Origin: Streptomyces olivochromogenes
GTDB lineage: Bacteria; Actinomycetota; Actinomycetes; Streptomycetales; Streptomycetaceae
Direction of reading: 5' to 3'
DNA length: 64,000 nucleotides
Assembly (NCBI RefSeq): GCF_001514115.1
Contig: NZ_KQ948453.1
Coordinates: forward strand, 416,659 to 480,658
Shown here: one piece after another, positions 17,541 through 28,862 of the stretch
Position numbering within the stretch: position 1 is the stretch's first letter
How the letters are laid out: each line of letters opens with the position of its first letter
The notes under the pieces: model-generated
Told to the model about the DNA's origin: nothing
What the model saw: the letters and a program-made list of their open reading frames with translations, nothing else
Databases searched by the model: none
Translations under genes and position numbers: made by a program

Positions 17541-18611
17541 GTGAACTGGGACGACACGACCGACGAGAGCGACGCCGAGCGGCTCGTCGGCGCGTCCGCC
17601 GACCGTGAGGACCAGGCCGTCGAGGCGGCCCTGCGCCCCAAGGACCTGGACGAGTTCATCGGCCAGGAGAAGGTCCGCGAGCAGCTCGACCTCGTCCTGC
17701 GCGCCGCCCGCGCGCGCGGCGCCACCGCCGACCACGTGCTGCTCTCCGGCGCCCCCGGCCTCGGCAAGACCACCCTCTCGATGATCATCGCCGCCGAGAT
17801 GGGCGCCCCCATCCGCATCACCAGCGGCCCCGCCATCCAGCACGCCGGTGACCTGGCGGCGATCCTCTCCTCGCTCCAGGAGGGCGAGGTGCTGTTCCTC
17901 GACGAGATCCACCGCATGTCCCGGCCCGCCGAGGAGATGCTCTACATGGCGATGGAGGACTTCCGCGTCGACGTGATCGTCGGCAAGGGCCCCGGCGCCA
18001 CCGCGATCCCACTGGAGCTGCCGCCGTTCACGCTGGTCGGCGCCACCACGCGCGCGGGTCTGCTGCCGCCCCCGCTGCGCGACCGCTTCGGCTTCACCGC
18101 GCACATGGAGTTCTACGAACCCGCGGAGCTCCAGCGCGTCATCCACCGTTCTGCCCATCTCCTCGACGTGGAGATCGGCTCGGAAGGCGCCGCCGAGATC
18201 GCGGGGCGCTCCCGCGGCACGCCCCGCATCGCCAACCGTCTGCTGCGCCGCGTCCGGGACTACGCGCAGGTCAAGGCGGACGGGATCATCACGCGCGAGA
18301 TCGCCGGGGCCGCGCTCAAGGTCTACGAGGTCGACGCCCGAGGCCTCGACCGGCTCGACCGCGGTGTCCTGGAGGCCCTGATCAAGCTGTTCGGCGGCGG
18401 CCCGGTCGGTCTGTCCACGCTCGCGGTCGCGGTGGGGGAGGAGCGCGAGACCGTCGAGGAGGTCGCCGAGCCCTTCCTCGTACGGGAGGGACTGCTCGCC
18501 CGTACACCGCGCGGCCGGGTGGCGACCCCGGCCGCATGGGCCCATCTCGGTCTGACGCCGCCGCGCCAGTCCACGGGGGGAAACGGACAAGGGGACCTGT
18601 TCGGGGCGTGA
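17541..18611 (+). CDS. ruvB: Holliday junction DNA helicase RuvB
   Basis: 356 aa AAA+ motor of branch migration. Walker [10 protein letters not shown], Walker [10 protein letters not shown], sensor I GATTRAG, the arginine-finger region LRDRFGF, and a C-terminal winged helix (about 270-345). The GTG start at 17541 has AGGAG upstream. The N-terminal extension of about 20 acidic residues before [15 protein letters not shown] is typical of actinobacteria. It completes the ruvCAB cluster. Confidence 0.97.
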   Translation: MNWDDTTDESDAERLVGASADREDQAVEAALRPKDLDEFIGQEKVREQLDLVLRAARARGATADHVLLSGAPGLGKTTLSMIIAAEMGAPIRITSGPAIQHAGDLAAILSSLQEGEVLFLDEIHRMSRPAEEMLYMAMEDFRVDVIVGKGPGATAIPLELPPFTLVGATTRAGLLPPPLRDRFGFTAHMEFYEPAELQRVIHRSAHLLDVEIGSEGAAEIAGRSRGTPRIANRLLRRVRDYAQVKADGIITREIAGAALKVYEVDARGLDRLDRGVLEALIKLFGGGPVGLSTLAVAVGEERETVEEVAEPFLVREGLLARTPRGRVATPAAWAHLGLTPPRQSTGGNGQGDLFGA

Positions 18612-18658
18612 CGGCGTGCGCACTCGCGGGGTCAGGAACCCCGGTGCCATGCTGAGCG

Positions 18659-18688
18659 TTGTTCCCTGAGTGCGGACTCGCTTAGACT
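18659..18688 (+). promoter_or_regulatory. candidate promoter for yajC-secDF
   Basis: TTGTTC (18659-18664) and TAGACT (18683-18688) are separated by 18 bp, a fair match to the principal sigma factor pattern in Streptomyces. Transcription would start near 18695, about 80 nt before the yajC start. Confidence 0.45.
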
Positions 18689-18775
18689 CCGCCGATGCCG
18701 CCCTTGTCGACGGCATACATACCCCCATCCAGCAGGCCGCTCACCAATCGCGGTCGAAGAAGGAAGTTCCGACCC

Positions 18776-19288
18776 GTGAGTCTCGTGACCCTCCTCCCGT
18801 TCATCGTGCTCATCGGGGCCATGTTCCTGATGACCCGGTCGGCCAAGAAGAAGCAGCAGCAGGCCGCTTCCATGCGCAATGAGCTGCAGCCCGGCTCCGG
18901 CGTGCGCACGATCGGTGGCATGTACGCCACTGTCAAGGAGGTCAACGAGGACTCGGTCCTCCTTGACGCCGGCCCGGGCGTCGACCTGCTGTTTGCGAAG
19001 AACTCGATCGGCGCCGTGCTCTCCGACGACGAGTACAACCGCATCGTCCACGGCATCGAGCACGACCTGGATGCGGACGGGTCGGTCGTTCCCGACGACG
19101 CCTCCTCCCTCACCGAGACCGACGAGCCCGCCGCCGACGCCTCTTCCGACGCCTCCGACGACAAGCCCCTCGACCTCGGCAAGAAGGACGTGGCCGCCGA
19201 GCCGTCCGACAAGCCCGCCGAGGCGAAGGCCGACGAGGCCGACGAAGCAGAGCCGAAGAAGACCGACGGCGAGTCCGACGCGAAGTAG
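18776..19288 (+). CDS. yajC: preprotein translocase subunit YajC
   Basis: 170 aa from the GTG at 18776 (MSLVTLLPFIVLIGAMFLM). One N-terminal transmembrane helix is followed by the family core (RSAKKKQQQAASMRNELQPG, then GVRTIGGMYATVKEV). After about residue 100 there is a long Asp/Glu/Lys/Ala-rich tail, probably disordered and cytoplasmic. YajC forms an accessory complex with SecD and SecF that aids SecYEG-dependent export. An AAGGAAG sequence lies upstream of the start. The longer open frame from 18695 would hide the membrane helix and is not used. Confidence 0.93.
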   Translation: MSLVTLLPFIVLIGAMFLMTRSAKKKQQQAASMRNELQPGSGVRTIGGMYATVKEVNEDSVLLDAGPGVDLLFAKNSIGAVLSDDEYNRIVHGIEHDLDADGSVVPDDASSLTETDEPAADASSDASDDKPLDLGKKDVAAEPSDKPAEAKADEADEAEPKKTDGESDAK

Positions 19289-19427
19289 TCACGCCCCGGG
19301 GACGCGGCGCGATCCGTTCGCGCTCCGCACCTCCGGGACCTGCGTTTTCGCACGGAGTCCCGACACCATGTCATGGCCGCCCCCGCGCTGACCCCGCGCA
19401 CGGCGGCCCGAGAGGGAGTACGAGAAG

Positions 19428-21209
19428 GTGGCAGCACCGAAGAAGGGCCGGAGCGCGAGCGCCCAGAGCAGGCCGGGGCGCTCGCTGGCCTTCATCCTGA
19501 TCGCCATCGCGGCGCTCACGGGGGGGATGTTCCTCTCCGGGCATCCCACCCCGCGTCTCGGCATCGACCTCGCCGGCGGCACGAGCATCACGCTCACGGC
19601 GAAGAACGAGCCGGGCCAGCCGAACGCGATCAACAAGACCAACATGAACACCGCGGTCGACATCATGAACCGCCGTGTCAACGGTCTCGGCGTCTCTGAG
19701 GCCGAGGTGCAGACCCAGGGATCCGACAACATCATTGTCAACATCCCCAAGGGCACGAACTCCAAGGAAGCCCGGGAGCAGGTCGGCACCACCGCGAAGC
19801 TCTACTTCCGTCCGGTCCTGGCCACCGAGGTCTCCGGTTCGGCCGCGTCGGCCAGCCCGTCGCCCGGCGCCTCGAGCAGCTCCTCCTCGAAGGCCACGGA
19901 CAAGGCCACCGACAAGGCGACCTCGTCGAGCTCCGCGAGCCCGACGTCCTCCGCCACCTCTCAGGGCCGCGCGGTCACCGACGCCCTGAAGGCGGACTCC
20001 ACGCCGTCCGCGAGCAGCTCCGCGAGCTCCTCGGCCAGCCCCTCGGCCTCCTCCAGCGCCTCGCCGTCGGCGAGCAGCAGCGCGAGCGCCAGTGCCGCGG
20101 CCACCAAGCTCCAGGCTCAGTACACGGCGCTCGACTGCACCGACGAGGCGCAGCGCGCCAAGGCCGGCGAAGGCTCCAAGGCCACCGACCCCACCGTGGC
20201 CTGTGGCAAGAACTCCTCGGGCCAGTGGCAGAAGTACGTTCTCGGCCCCGCCGAGGTCTCGGGCACGGACATCAAGAGCGCCGCGGCCGTCTTCGACACC
20301 CAGAGCGCGGCGGGCTGGAAGGTCACCATGGAGTTCACCTCCGGTGGCTCCAAGAAGTTCGCCGACATCACCGGCAAGCTCGCGAAGAACCAGTCCCCGC
20401 AGAACCAGTTCGCGATCGTCCTCGACGGTGATGTCGTCTCCGACCCGTTCGTCCAGCAGGCGCTGACCGGCGGAAGCGCGGAGATCTCCGGCAGCTTCGA
20501 CCAGGCCGAGGCGCAGAGCCTGGCGAACATGCTGAAGTACGGCGCGCTGCCGCTCGAGTTCAAGGCGTCGAGCATCACCACGGTGACCGCCGCGCTCGGC
20601 GGCGAGCAGCTGCACGCCGGTCTGATCGCGGGCGCCATCGGCCTCAGCCTGGTCATCATCTACCTGGTGGTCTACTACCGGGGCCTGTCGGTGATCGCCA
20701 TCGCCTCCCTGCTGGTCTCCGCCGTCCTCACGTATGTGCTCATGTCACTGCTCGGCCCCACCATCGGCTTCGCGCTGAACCTGCCGGCCGTCTGTGGTGC
20801 GATCGTCGCGATCGGCATCACAGCGGACTCGTTCATCGTGTTCTTCGAACGCATCCGGGACGAGATTCGCGAAGGCCGCTCCTTGCGCCCGGCCGTTGAG
20901 CGTGCCTGGCCGCGCGCCCGGCGCACCATCCTGGTCTCCGACTTCGTGTCGTTCCTCGCCGCCGCGGTGCTCTTCATCGTCACCGTCGGCAAGGTCCAGG
21001 GCTTCGCGTTCACGCTCGGTCTGACCACGGTGCTCGACGTGGTCGTCGTGTTCTTCTTCACCAAGCCGCTGATGACGCTCCTCGCCCGCCGGAAGTTCTA
21101 CGCGAGCGGCCACAAGTGGTCCGGCCTCGACCCCAAGGCCCTGGGCGCCAAACCACCGCTTCGCCGTACGCGCCGTCCCTCCGCCCCCGTCGACCCGAAG
21201 GAGGCGTGA
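19428..21209 (+). CDS. secD: protein translocase subunit SecD
   Basis: 593 aa membrane protein that works with SecF to complete protein export, driven by the proton gradient. The family motif LGIDLAGGTS follows the first transmembrane helix. A large extracellular domain precedes five clustered C-terminal helices that include VCGAIVAIGITADSFIVFFERIRDE. GTG 19428 has GAGGGAG upstream. Unusual feature: about residues 139-226 are almost pure Ser/Ala/Pro/Thr, built from SPSASSSA-like units inside the extracellular P1 domain, with ATDK repeats. It is probably a flexible linker. secF follows after 1 bp. Confidence 0.96.
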   Translation: MAAPKKGRSASAQSRPGRSLAFILIAIAALTGGMFLSGHPTPRLGIDLAGGTSITLTAKNEPGQPNAINKTNMNTAVDIMNRRVNGLGVSEAEVQTQGSDNIIVNIPKGTNSKEAREQVGTTAKLYFRPVLATEVSGSAASASPSPGASSSSSSKATDKATDKATSSSSASPTSSATSQGRAVTDALKADSTPSASSSASSSASPSASSSASPSASSSASASAAATKLQAQYTALDCTDEAQRAKAGEGSKATDPTVACGKNSSGQWQKYVLGPAEVSGTDIKSAAAVFDTQSAAGWKVTMEFTSGGSKKFADITGKLAKNQSPQNQFAIVLDGDVVSDPFVQQALTGGSAEISGSFDQAEAQSLANMLKYGALPLEFKASSITTVTAALGGEQLHAGLIAGAIGLSLVIIYLVVYYRGLSVIAIASLLVSAVLTYVLMSLLGPTIGFALNLPAVCGAIVAIGITADSFIVFFERIRDEIREGRSLRPAVERAWPRARRTILVSDFVSFLAAAVLFIVTVGKVQGFAFTLGLTTVLDVVVVFFFTKPLMTLLARRKFYASGHKWSGLDPKALGAKPPLRRTRRPSAPVDPKEA

Positions 21210-21210
21210 G

Positions 21211-22326
21211 ATGTCGAAACTCGGCACCCTCGGCGCCCGGCTCCACCGCGGCGAGATCGGCTACGACTTCGTCGGCAAGCGCAAGATCTGGTACGGCATC
21301 TCGATCCTGATCACCATCACGGCCATCCTCGGCCTGACGGTGCGCGGCCTGAACATGGGCATCGAGTTCCAGGGCGGCGCCGTCTTCACCACCGAGAAGA
21401 CCAGCGTCTCGGTGTCCCAGGCCGAGACGTACGCGCAGGAGGCGTCCGGCCACGACGCGGTCGTCCAGAAGCTCGGCAACGGCGGTCTGCGCATCCAGAT
21501 CGCCGGCATCGACACGGACAAGTCCGACAAGATCAAGGACGAGCTCGCCAAGGACCTGAACGTCGACTCGGAGAAGATCAACGCCGACCTGGTCGGCCCC
21601 AGCTGGGGTGAGCAGATCGCCAACAAGGCCTGGGAGGGTCTGGCGATCTTCATGGTCCTCGTCGTGATCTACCTGGCGATCGCCTTCGAGTGGCGCATGG
21701 CCGTGGCCGCGCTCGTAGCCCTGATCCACGACATCACCATCACGGTCGGCATCTACGCCCTGGTCGGCTTCGAGGTGACCCCGGGCACCGTGATCGGTCT
21801 GCTCACCATCCTCGGTTACTCGCTCTACGACACGGTCGTCGTGTTCGACAGCCTCAAGGAGCAGACGAAGGACATCACCAAGCAGACCCGCTACACGTAC
21901 AGCGAGATCGCCGACCGTTCGATCAACGGCACCCTGGTCCGCTCGATCAACACCACGGTGGTCGCGCTGCTGCCGGTCGCGGGCCTGCTGTTCATCGGTG
22001 GCGGTGTGCTCGGCGCGGGCGTGCTCAACGACATCTCGCTGTCGCTGTTCGTCGGCCTCGCGGCCGGTGCGTACTCCTCGATCTTCATCGCCACGCCGCT
22101 CGTCGCCGACCTCAAGGAGCGCGAGCCGCAGATGAAGGCCCTCAGGAAGCGCGTTCTCGCCAAGCGGGCCCAGGCCGCGGCGAAGGGCGAGCCCCTGGAG
22201 TCCGAGGTCACCGAGGTGATGCTGGACGACGAGCCGGAGGACGACGGGCCCATGGTCGTGGGCCCGCGCAACCAGCCCGCGTCCCGCAACCGCGGTCGCG
22301 GCCGACCCTCGGGGAAGCGCCGATGA
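21211..22326 (+). CDS. secF: protein translocase subunit SecF
   Basis: 371 aa partner of SecD in the membrane. The N-terminal helix is followed by GIEFQGGAVF, then an extracellular domain and five helices with the conserved TILGYSLYDTVVVFDSLKE and SINTTVVALLPV. The C-terminal 70 residues are charged and cytoplasmic (KRVLAKRAQAAAKGEP, ending in an Arg/Gly-rich stretch). AAGGAGG precedes the ATG. The stop overlaps the apt start (ATGA). Confidence 0.97.
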   Translation: MSKLGTLGARLHRGEIGYDFVGKRKIWYGISILITITAILGLTVRGLNMGIEFQGGAVFTTEKTSVSVSQAETYAQEASGHDAVVQKLGNGGLRIQIAGIDTDKSDKIKDELAKDLNVDSEKINADLVGPSWGEQIANKAWEGLAIFMVLVVIYLAIAFEWRMAVAALVALIHDITITVGIYALVGFEVTPGTVIGLLTILGYSLYDTVVVFDSLKEQTKDITKQTRYTYSEIADRSINGTLVRSINTTVVALLPVAGLLFIGGGVLGAGVLNDISLSLFVGLAAGAYSSIFIATPLVADLKEREPQMKALRKRVLAKRAQAAAKGEPLESEVTEVMLDDEPEDDGPMVVGPRNQPASRNRGRGRPSGKRR

Positions 22327-22871
22327 CCGAGCTCACGGACATCACGACGCTGCTGCTCAGCCGTATCCGCGACGTGGCCGACTACCCGGAGCCGGGTGTG
22401 ATGTTCAAGGACATCACCCCGCTCCTGGCGGACCCGGCGGCCTTCACGGCGCTCACCGACGCCCTGGCGGAGATCGCCGTGCGCGCCGAGGCCACGAAGA
22501 TCGTCGGTCTGGAGGCCCGTGGCTTCATCCTCGGCGCCCCGGTCGCCGTCCGCGCCGGAATCGGCTTCATCCCCGTACGCAAGGCGGGCAAGCTCCCCGG
22601 AGCGACCCTGTCGCAGGCGTACGACCTGGAGTACGGCTCGGCCGAGATCGAGGTGCACGCCGAGGACCTGAGCGCGGACGACCGCGTCCTGGTCGTCGAC
22701 GACGTCCTCGCCACTGGCGGCACCGCCGAGGCCTCGCTCCAGCTCATCCGCCGGGCGGGCGCCGAGGTCGCGGGCGTCGCCGTGCTGATGGAGCTCGGTT
22801 TCCTCGGCGGCCGCGGCCGTCTGGAGCCGGCTCTCGCGGGCGCTCCGCTGGAGGCGCTCCTCAAGCTCTGA
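22323..22871 (+). CDS. apt: adenine phosphoribosyltransferase
   Basis: 182 aa. Salvages adenine to AMP using PRPP, in the cytoplasm. Shows DYPEPGVMFKDITPLL near the N-terminus, EARGFILGAPVA, the base-binding PVRKAGKLPG, and the PRPP motif VLVVDDVLATGGT. The ATG overlaps the secF stop by 4 bp. secDF-apt-relA is a conserved actinobacterial order that puts purine salvage beside ppGpp synthesis. A bulged hairpin follows at 22951. Confidence 0.97.
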   Translation: MTELTDITTLLLSRIRDVADYPEPGVMFKDITPLLADPAAFTALTDALAEIAVRAEATKIVGLEARGFILGAPVAVRAGIGFIPVRKAGKLPGATLSQAYDLEYGSAEIEVHAEDLSADDRVLVVDDVLATGGTAEASLQLIRRAGAEVAGVAVLMELGFLGGRGRLEPALAGAPLEALLKL

Positions 22872-22950
22872 GGGCCGCGTTCCCGACACCTGGGGGAAAG
22901 CCCCGGGAAAGGCCCGGGAAGGCCCTGAGACACCCGTAGGACACCGTGGT

Positions 22951-22979
22951 GGCGGGCCCGGAGGAATCCGGAGCCCGCC
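22951..22979. terminator. hairpin between apt and relA
   Basis: GGCGGGCCCGGA and TCCGGAGCCCGCC pair with one bulged A around a GGAA loop. There is no T run, so termination or partial termination is only likely. Confidence 0.5.
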
Positions 22980-23100
22980 TCTCGCGTTGTTCCTGTACGA
23001 GGCCGTCCCAGCGGCCGAAAGCGAGCCCGGCGCCCAGGATCGCTACCATGGGGTTTCCGGAGCCTGACCGGGGGACCCGGAACGCGCACGAGGAGCCCTC

Positions 23101-25638
<2,538 letters not shown>

Positions 25639-25666
25639 CCTCCCTGGCCCGGCCGCCGTCGACGGG

Positions 25667-25721
25667 CCACTACGTAGAGGGGCTCCCGTACGAACCGTAC
25701 GGGAGCCCCTCTACGTAGTGG
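25667..25721. terminator. 26-bp perfect-stem bidirectional terminator
   Basis: The arms 25667-25692 and 25696-25721 are perfectly complementary over 26 bp with a 3-nt AAC loop. It sits between the convergent relA and DUF349 genes and should stop transcription from both sides. There is no T run on the plus strand. Confidence 0.85.
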
Positions 25722-25748
25722 CGGGAAAACCCAGCCGCCTCGGCAGCC

Positions 25749-26978
25749 TCAGCCGCCGAACTCCTGGAGACCCTTCAACGCCTGGTCCAGCAGCGCCTGA
25801 CGGCCTTCCAGCTCCTTCTGGAGCTTGTCGGCCCTCGAAGCGTTGCCTGCGGCGCGCGCCGTCTCGATCTGGCCCTGGAGCTTGTCCACGGCGGCCTGCA
25901 GCTGACCGGTCAGACCCTCGGCACGCGCGCGTGCCTCCGGGTTGGTCCGGCGCCACTCGGCCTCCTCGGACTCCTGCAGAGCCCGCTCCACCGCGTGCAT
26001 CCGGCCCTCGACCTTCGGGCGGGCGTCGCGGGGCACGTGGCCGATGGCTTCCCAGCGCTCGTTGAGGGAACGGAAGGCGGCGCGGGCGGCCTTCAGGTCC
26101 TGCACCGGGACGAGCTTCTCGGCCTCCTCGGCCAGCTCCTCCTTGAGCTTCAGGTTCTCCGACTGCTCGGCGTCCCGCTCGGCGAAGACCGAGCTGCGCG
26201 CCGCGAAGAACACGTCCTGGGCGCCGCGGAAGCGGTTCCACAGGTCGTCCTCGTGCTCACGCTGCGCGCGGCCCGCGGCCTTCCAGTCCGCCATCAGCTC
26301 GCGGTAACGCGCCGCCGTCGGACCCCAGTCCGCCGAGGCGGACAGCGACTCGGCCTCCGCGACCAGCTTCTCCTTGGTCTTGCGGGCGTCCTCGCGCTGC
26401 GCGTCCAGCGAGGCGAAGTGCGCCTTGCGGCGCTTGGAGAACGCCGAGCGCGCGTGCGAGAAGCGGTGCCACAGCTCGTCGTCCGACTTGCGGTCGAGTC
26501 GCGGCAGCCCCTTCCAGGTGTCCACCAGGGAGCGCAGCCGCTCACCGGCCGCCCGCCACTGGTCGCTCTGCGCCAGCTCCTCCGCCTCGACGACCAGCGC
26601 CTCCTTGGAGTGCCGTGCCTCGTCGGACTGCTTCGCACGCTGGACCTTGCGCTCCTCACGGCGCGCGTCGACCGTCTCGACGAGCTTGTCCAGCCGCTTC
26701 TTCAGCGCCTCCAGATCACCGACCGCGTGGTGGGCGTCAACCTGTTCGCGAATATGGTCGATCGCGGTCTGGGCGTCCTTCGCCGACAGGTCGGTGGTTT
26801 TCACTCGCTTCTCGAGGAGGCCGATCTCCACAACCAGGCCTTCGTACTTGCGCTCGAAGTAGGCCAGCGCCTCATCAGGGGAGCCGGCCTGCCAGGAACC
26901 GACGACCTGCTCGCCGTCGGCCGTACGCACGTACACGGTCCCCGTCTCGTCGACGCGGCCCCACGGGTCGCTGCTCAC
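25749..26978 (-). CDS. DUF349 protein
   Basis: 409 aa, predicted almost entirely alpha-helical. It carries at least three DUF349 repeats, seen as WK-containing units (LVDTWKGLPRLDRKSDDELWHRF, ELMADWKAAGRAQREHEDDLW and SLNERWEAIGHVPRDAR), separated by Glu/Lys-rich coiled-coil stretches. The N-terminus (WGRVDETGTVYVRTADGE) is a short beta element. The GTG at 26978 has a strong GGAGGAGG upstream. No enzyme motif was found. The family's molecular role is not known to me. It is a conserved neighbour of relA in Streptomyces. Confidence 0.9.
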   Translation of the reverse strand: MSSDPWGRVDETGTVYVRTADGEQVVGSWQAGSPDEALAYFERKYEGLVVEIGLLEKRVKTTDLSAKDAQTAIDHIREQVDAHHAVGDLEALKKRLDKLVETVDARREERKVQRAKQSDEARHSKEALVVEAEELAQSDQWRAAGERLRSLVDTWKGLPRLDRKSDDELWHRFSHARSAFSKRRKAHFASLDAQREDARKTKEKLVAEAESLSASADWGPTAARYRELMADWKAAGRAQREHEDDLWNRFRGAQDVFFAARSSVFAERDAEQSENLKLKEELAEEAEKLVPVQDLKAARAAFRSLNERWEAIGHVPRDARPKVEGRMHAVERALQESEEAEWRRTNPEARARAEGLTGQLQAAVDKLQGQIETARAAGNASRADKLQKELEGRQALLDQALKGLQEFGG

Positions 26979-27113
26979 AGCGCCTCCTCCACATGATGCC
27001 TGCGAGGGGCTTCAGTGCCCCTGGGCATCGTCCACAGTTTCGTCACGGCCAACATAGGCGACCAGCCCGGCGGCTGTCCGCATCCAGCGCGACCGAAATT
27101 TCGCAGTTGACGG

Positions 27114-27953
27114 TCAGGATTTCGTCACGGTCAGTTTGTTGACCACGACCGTCGCGTTGGGCGCCCCGTCGCCCTGGCCTGTGCTCTCTCCGGCCGCGGC
27201 GATCTTCTTGAGAACCGTGAGACCGGACTTGGAAATAGTTCCGAACGGTGTGTAGTCGGCCGGTAGCTGACTGTCCTGGTAGACGAGGAAGAACTGGCTG
27301 CCACCCGTGTTGCGTCCCTGCTTCGTCTGGGCGTTGTACTGGTTCGCCATCGCAAGGGTGCCCGCCGGGTAGACGCCGCCCTTGAGGGTGGTGTCCTTCA
27401 GGTTCTCGTCCGGGATCGTGTACCCGGGACCGCCGCTGCCGGTGCCCTGCGGGTCACCGCACTGCAGCACGTAGATGCCGTTCGTGGTGAGCCGGTGGCA
27501 CTTGGTGTGGTCGAAGAACCCCTTGCCCGCGAGGAAGTCGAACGAGTTCACCGTGTGCGGGGCCGCGGCCGTCTTCAGCGCGATGTCTATGTCGCCGCAG
27601 GTCGTCGCCAGCTTCATCGTGTAGTCCGCCGACTTGTCGATGCTCATCGCCGGCTCCGTCTTCCAGCTCAGCGACTTCACCGCGCCTTCGGCGGGCTTGG
27701 CGCACGGGTCCGGCGCCTTGCTGGTCGGGGAGGCGCTCGGCGTGACCTGCGCGCCCGCGTTGGCCTTCTTGCCGTCGTCCTTGAAGACCCCGGTCGCGTA
27801 CGACACCACACTGCCGACGACGATCACGCCGAGGACCGACGCGACCACCGTATTGCGCGTGTGTGACTTGCGCCGCGCGGCCGTACGCCGCTGCTGCTGC
27901 CGCAAGAACTTCTCCCGGGCGAGCTGACGCCGCCGCTGTTCCTGGGTGACCAC
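27114..27953 (-). CDS. membrane-anchored cyclophilin-type peptidyl-prolyl isomerase
   Basis: 279 aa. A basic cytoplasmic N-terminus (RRRQLAREKFLRQQQRR) and one transmembrane helix (about 36-55) place the rest outside the cell. A Ser/Pro/Thr linker leads to the cyclophilin domain: TTCGDIDIALKTAAAPHTVNSF, GKGFFDHTKCHRL, GGSQFFLVYQDSQLP, YTPFGTI. The usual FHR arginine is replaced by C-H-R spacing (KCHRL), still with the Arg. It probably helps fold exported proteins. The GTG at 27953 has AGGAGAT 8 nt upstream. Confidence 0.93.
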   Translation of the reverse strand: MVTQEQRRRQLAREKFLRQQQRRTAARRKSHTRNTVVASVLGVIVVGSVVSYATGVFKDDGKKANAGAQVTPSASPTSKAPDPCAKPAEGAVKSLSWKTEPAMSIDKSADYTMKLATTCGDIDIALKTAAAPHTVNSFDFLAGKGFFDHTKCHRLTTNGIYVLQCGDPQGTGSGGPGYTIPDENLKDTTLKGGVYPAGTLAMANQYNAQTKQGRNTGGSQFFLVYQDSQLPADYTPFGTISKSGLTVLKKIAAAGESTGQGDGAPNATVVVNKLTVTKS

Positions 27954-28133
27954 CGGGTTATCTCCTCATGCGTCTCGTACGTCAAGTGGGACGCGTGCGT
28001 CTTGTGAGCCGACCGCCTGCGTGTGCCCCGTACCGTATATGGGTTAGCTGAGGAATCGGCAGCGCCGGTAGGCTCTGATCCACAGCCGCCCACCCCGTAC
28101 GGCATCACGCGTACGCCACCACGAAGGACGATC

Positions 28134-28850
28134 GTGCTCATTGCCGGGTTCCCCGCCGGGGCCTGGGGCACCAACTGTTACCTGGTCGCCCCCGCCGCCG
28201 GTGAGGAGTGCGTGATCATCGACCCGGGCCATCAGGCCGCCCAGGGAGTCGAGGTCGCACTCAAGAAGCATCGGCTCAAGCCCGTCGCCGTCGTCCTCAC
28301 CCACGGCCACATCGACCACGTGGCCTCGGTCGTGCCCGTCTGCGGTGCCCACGACGTACCGGCCTGGATCCACCCCGACGACCGGTACATGATGAGCGAC
28401 CCGGAGCGGGCGCTCGGCCGGTCCATCGGCATGCCGCTGATGGGCGAGCTGACCGTGGGGGAGCCGGACGACGTGCGGACGCTCACCGACGGCACACGGC
28501 TGGAGCTGGCCGGTCTGGAGCTGTCCGTCGCGCACGCGCCCGGCCATACGAAGGGGTCGGTGACCTTCCAGATGCCCGAGACGGCGGACATTCCGTCGGT
28601 CTTCTTCTCGGGCGATCTGCTCTTCGCCGGCTCCATCGGACGCACCGACCTGCCCGGCGGTGACATGGACGAGATGCTCGGCTCGCTGGCCCGTGTGTGC
28701 CTGCCGCTCGACGACTCGACCGTGGTGCTGTCCGGCCACGGCCCCCAGACGACCATCGGCCAGGAGCGCGCCGGCAACCCGTATCTGCGGCAGGTGTCGG
28801 CGGACCGCCAAGCACGCGGCGCCGAACCCGCTCCCCGACGAGGAATGTGA
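28134..28850 (+). CDS. metallo-beta-lactamase-fold hydrolase (glyoxalase II-like)
   Basis: 238 aa. Metal-binding HGHIDH (His57-His62) is followed by HAPGHTKGS, SGDLLFAGSIGRTDLPGG and a final SGHGPQT. This is the set of ligands seen in hydroxyacylglutathione hydrolases and related thioester hydrolases. A two-metal site is complete, but Streptomyces lacks glutathione, so the natural substrate may involve mycothiol or another thiol (inference). GTG 28134 has AAGGA 6 nt upstream. The longer frame starting at 28023 runs through the promoter region. It is probably co-transcribed with hisS, 12 nt downstream. Confidence 0.93.
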   Translation: MLIAGFPAGAWGTNCYLVAPAAGEECVIIDPGHQAAQGVEVALKKHRLKPVAVVLTHGHIDHVASVVPVCGAHDVPAWIHPDDRYMMSDPERALGRSIGMPLMGELTVGEPDDVRTLTDGTRLELAGLELSVAHAPGHTKGSVTFQMPETADIPSVFFSGDLLFAGSIGRTDLPGGDMDEMLGSLARVCLPLDDSTVVLSGHGPQTTIGQERAGNPYLRQVSADRQARGAEPAPRRGM

Positions 28851-28862
28851 CGAGAGACTTTC

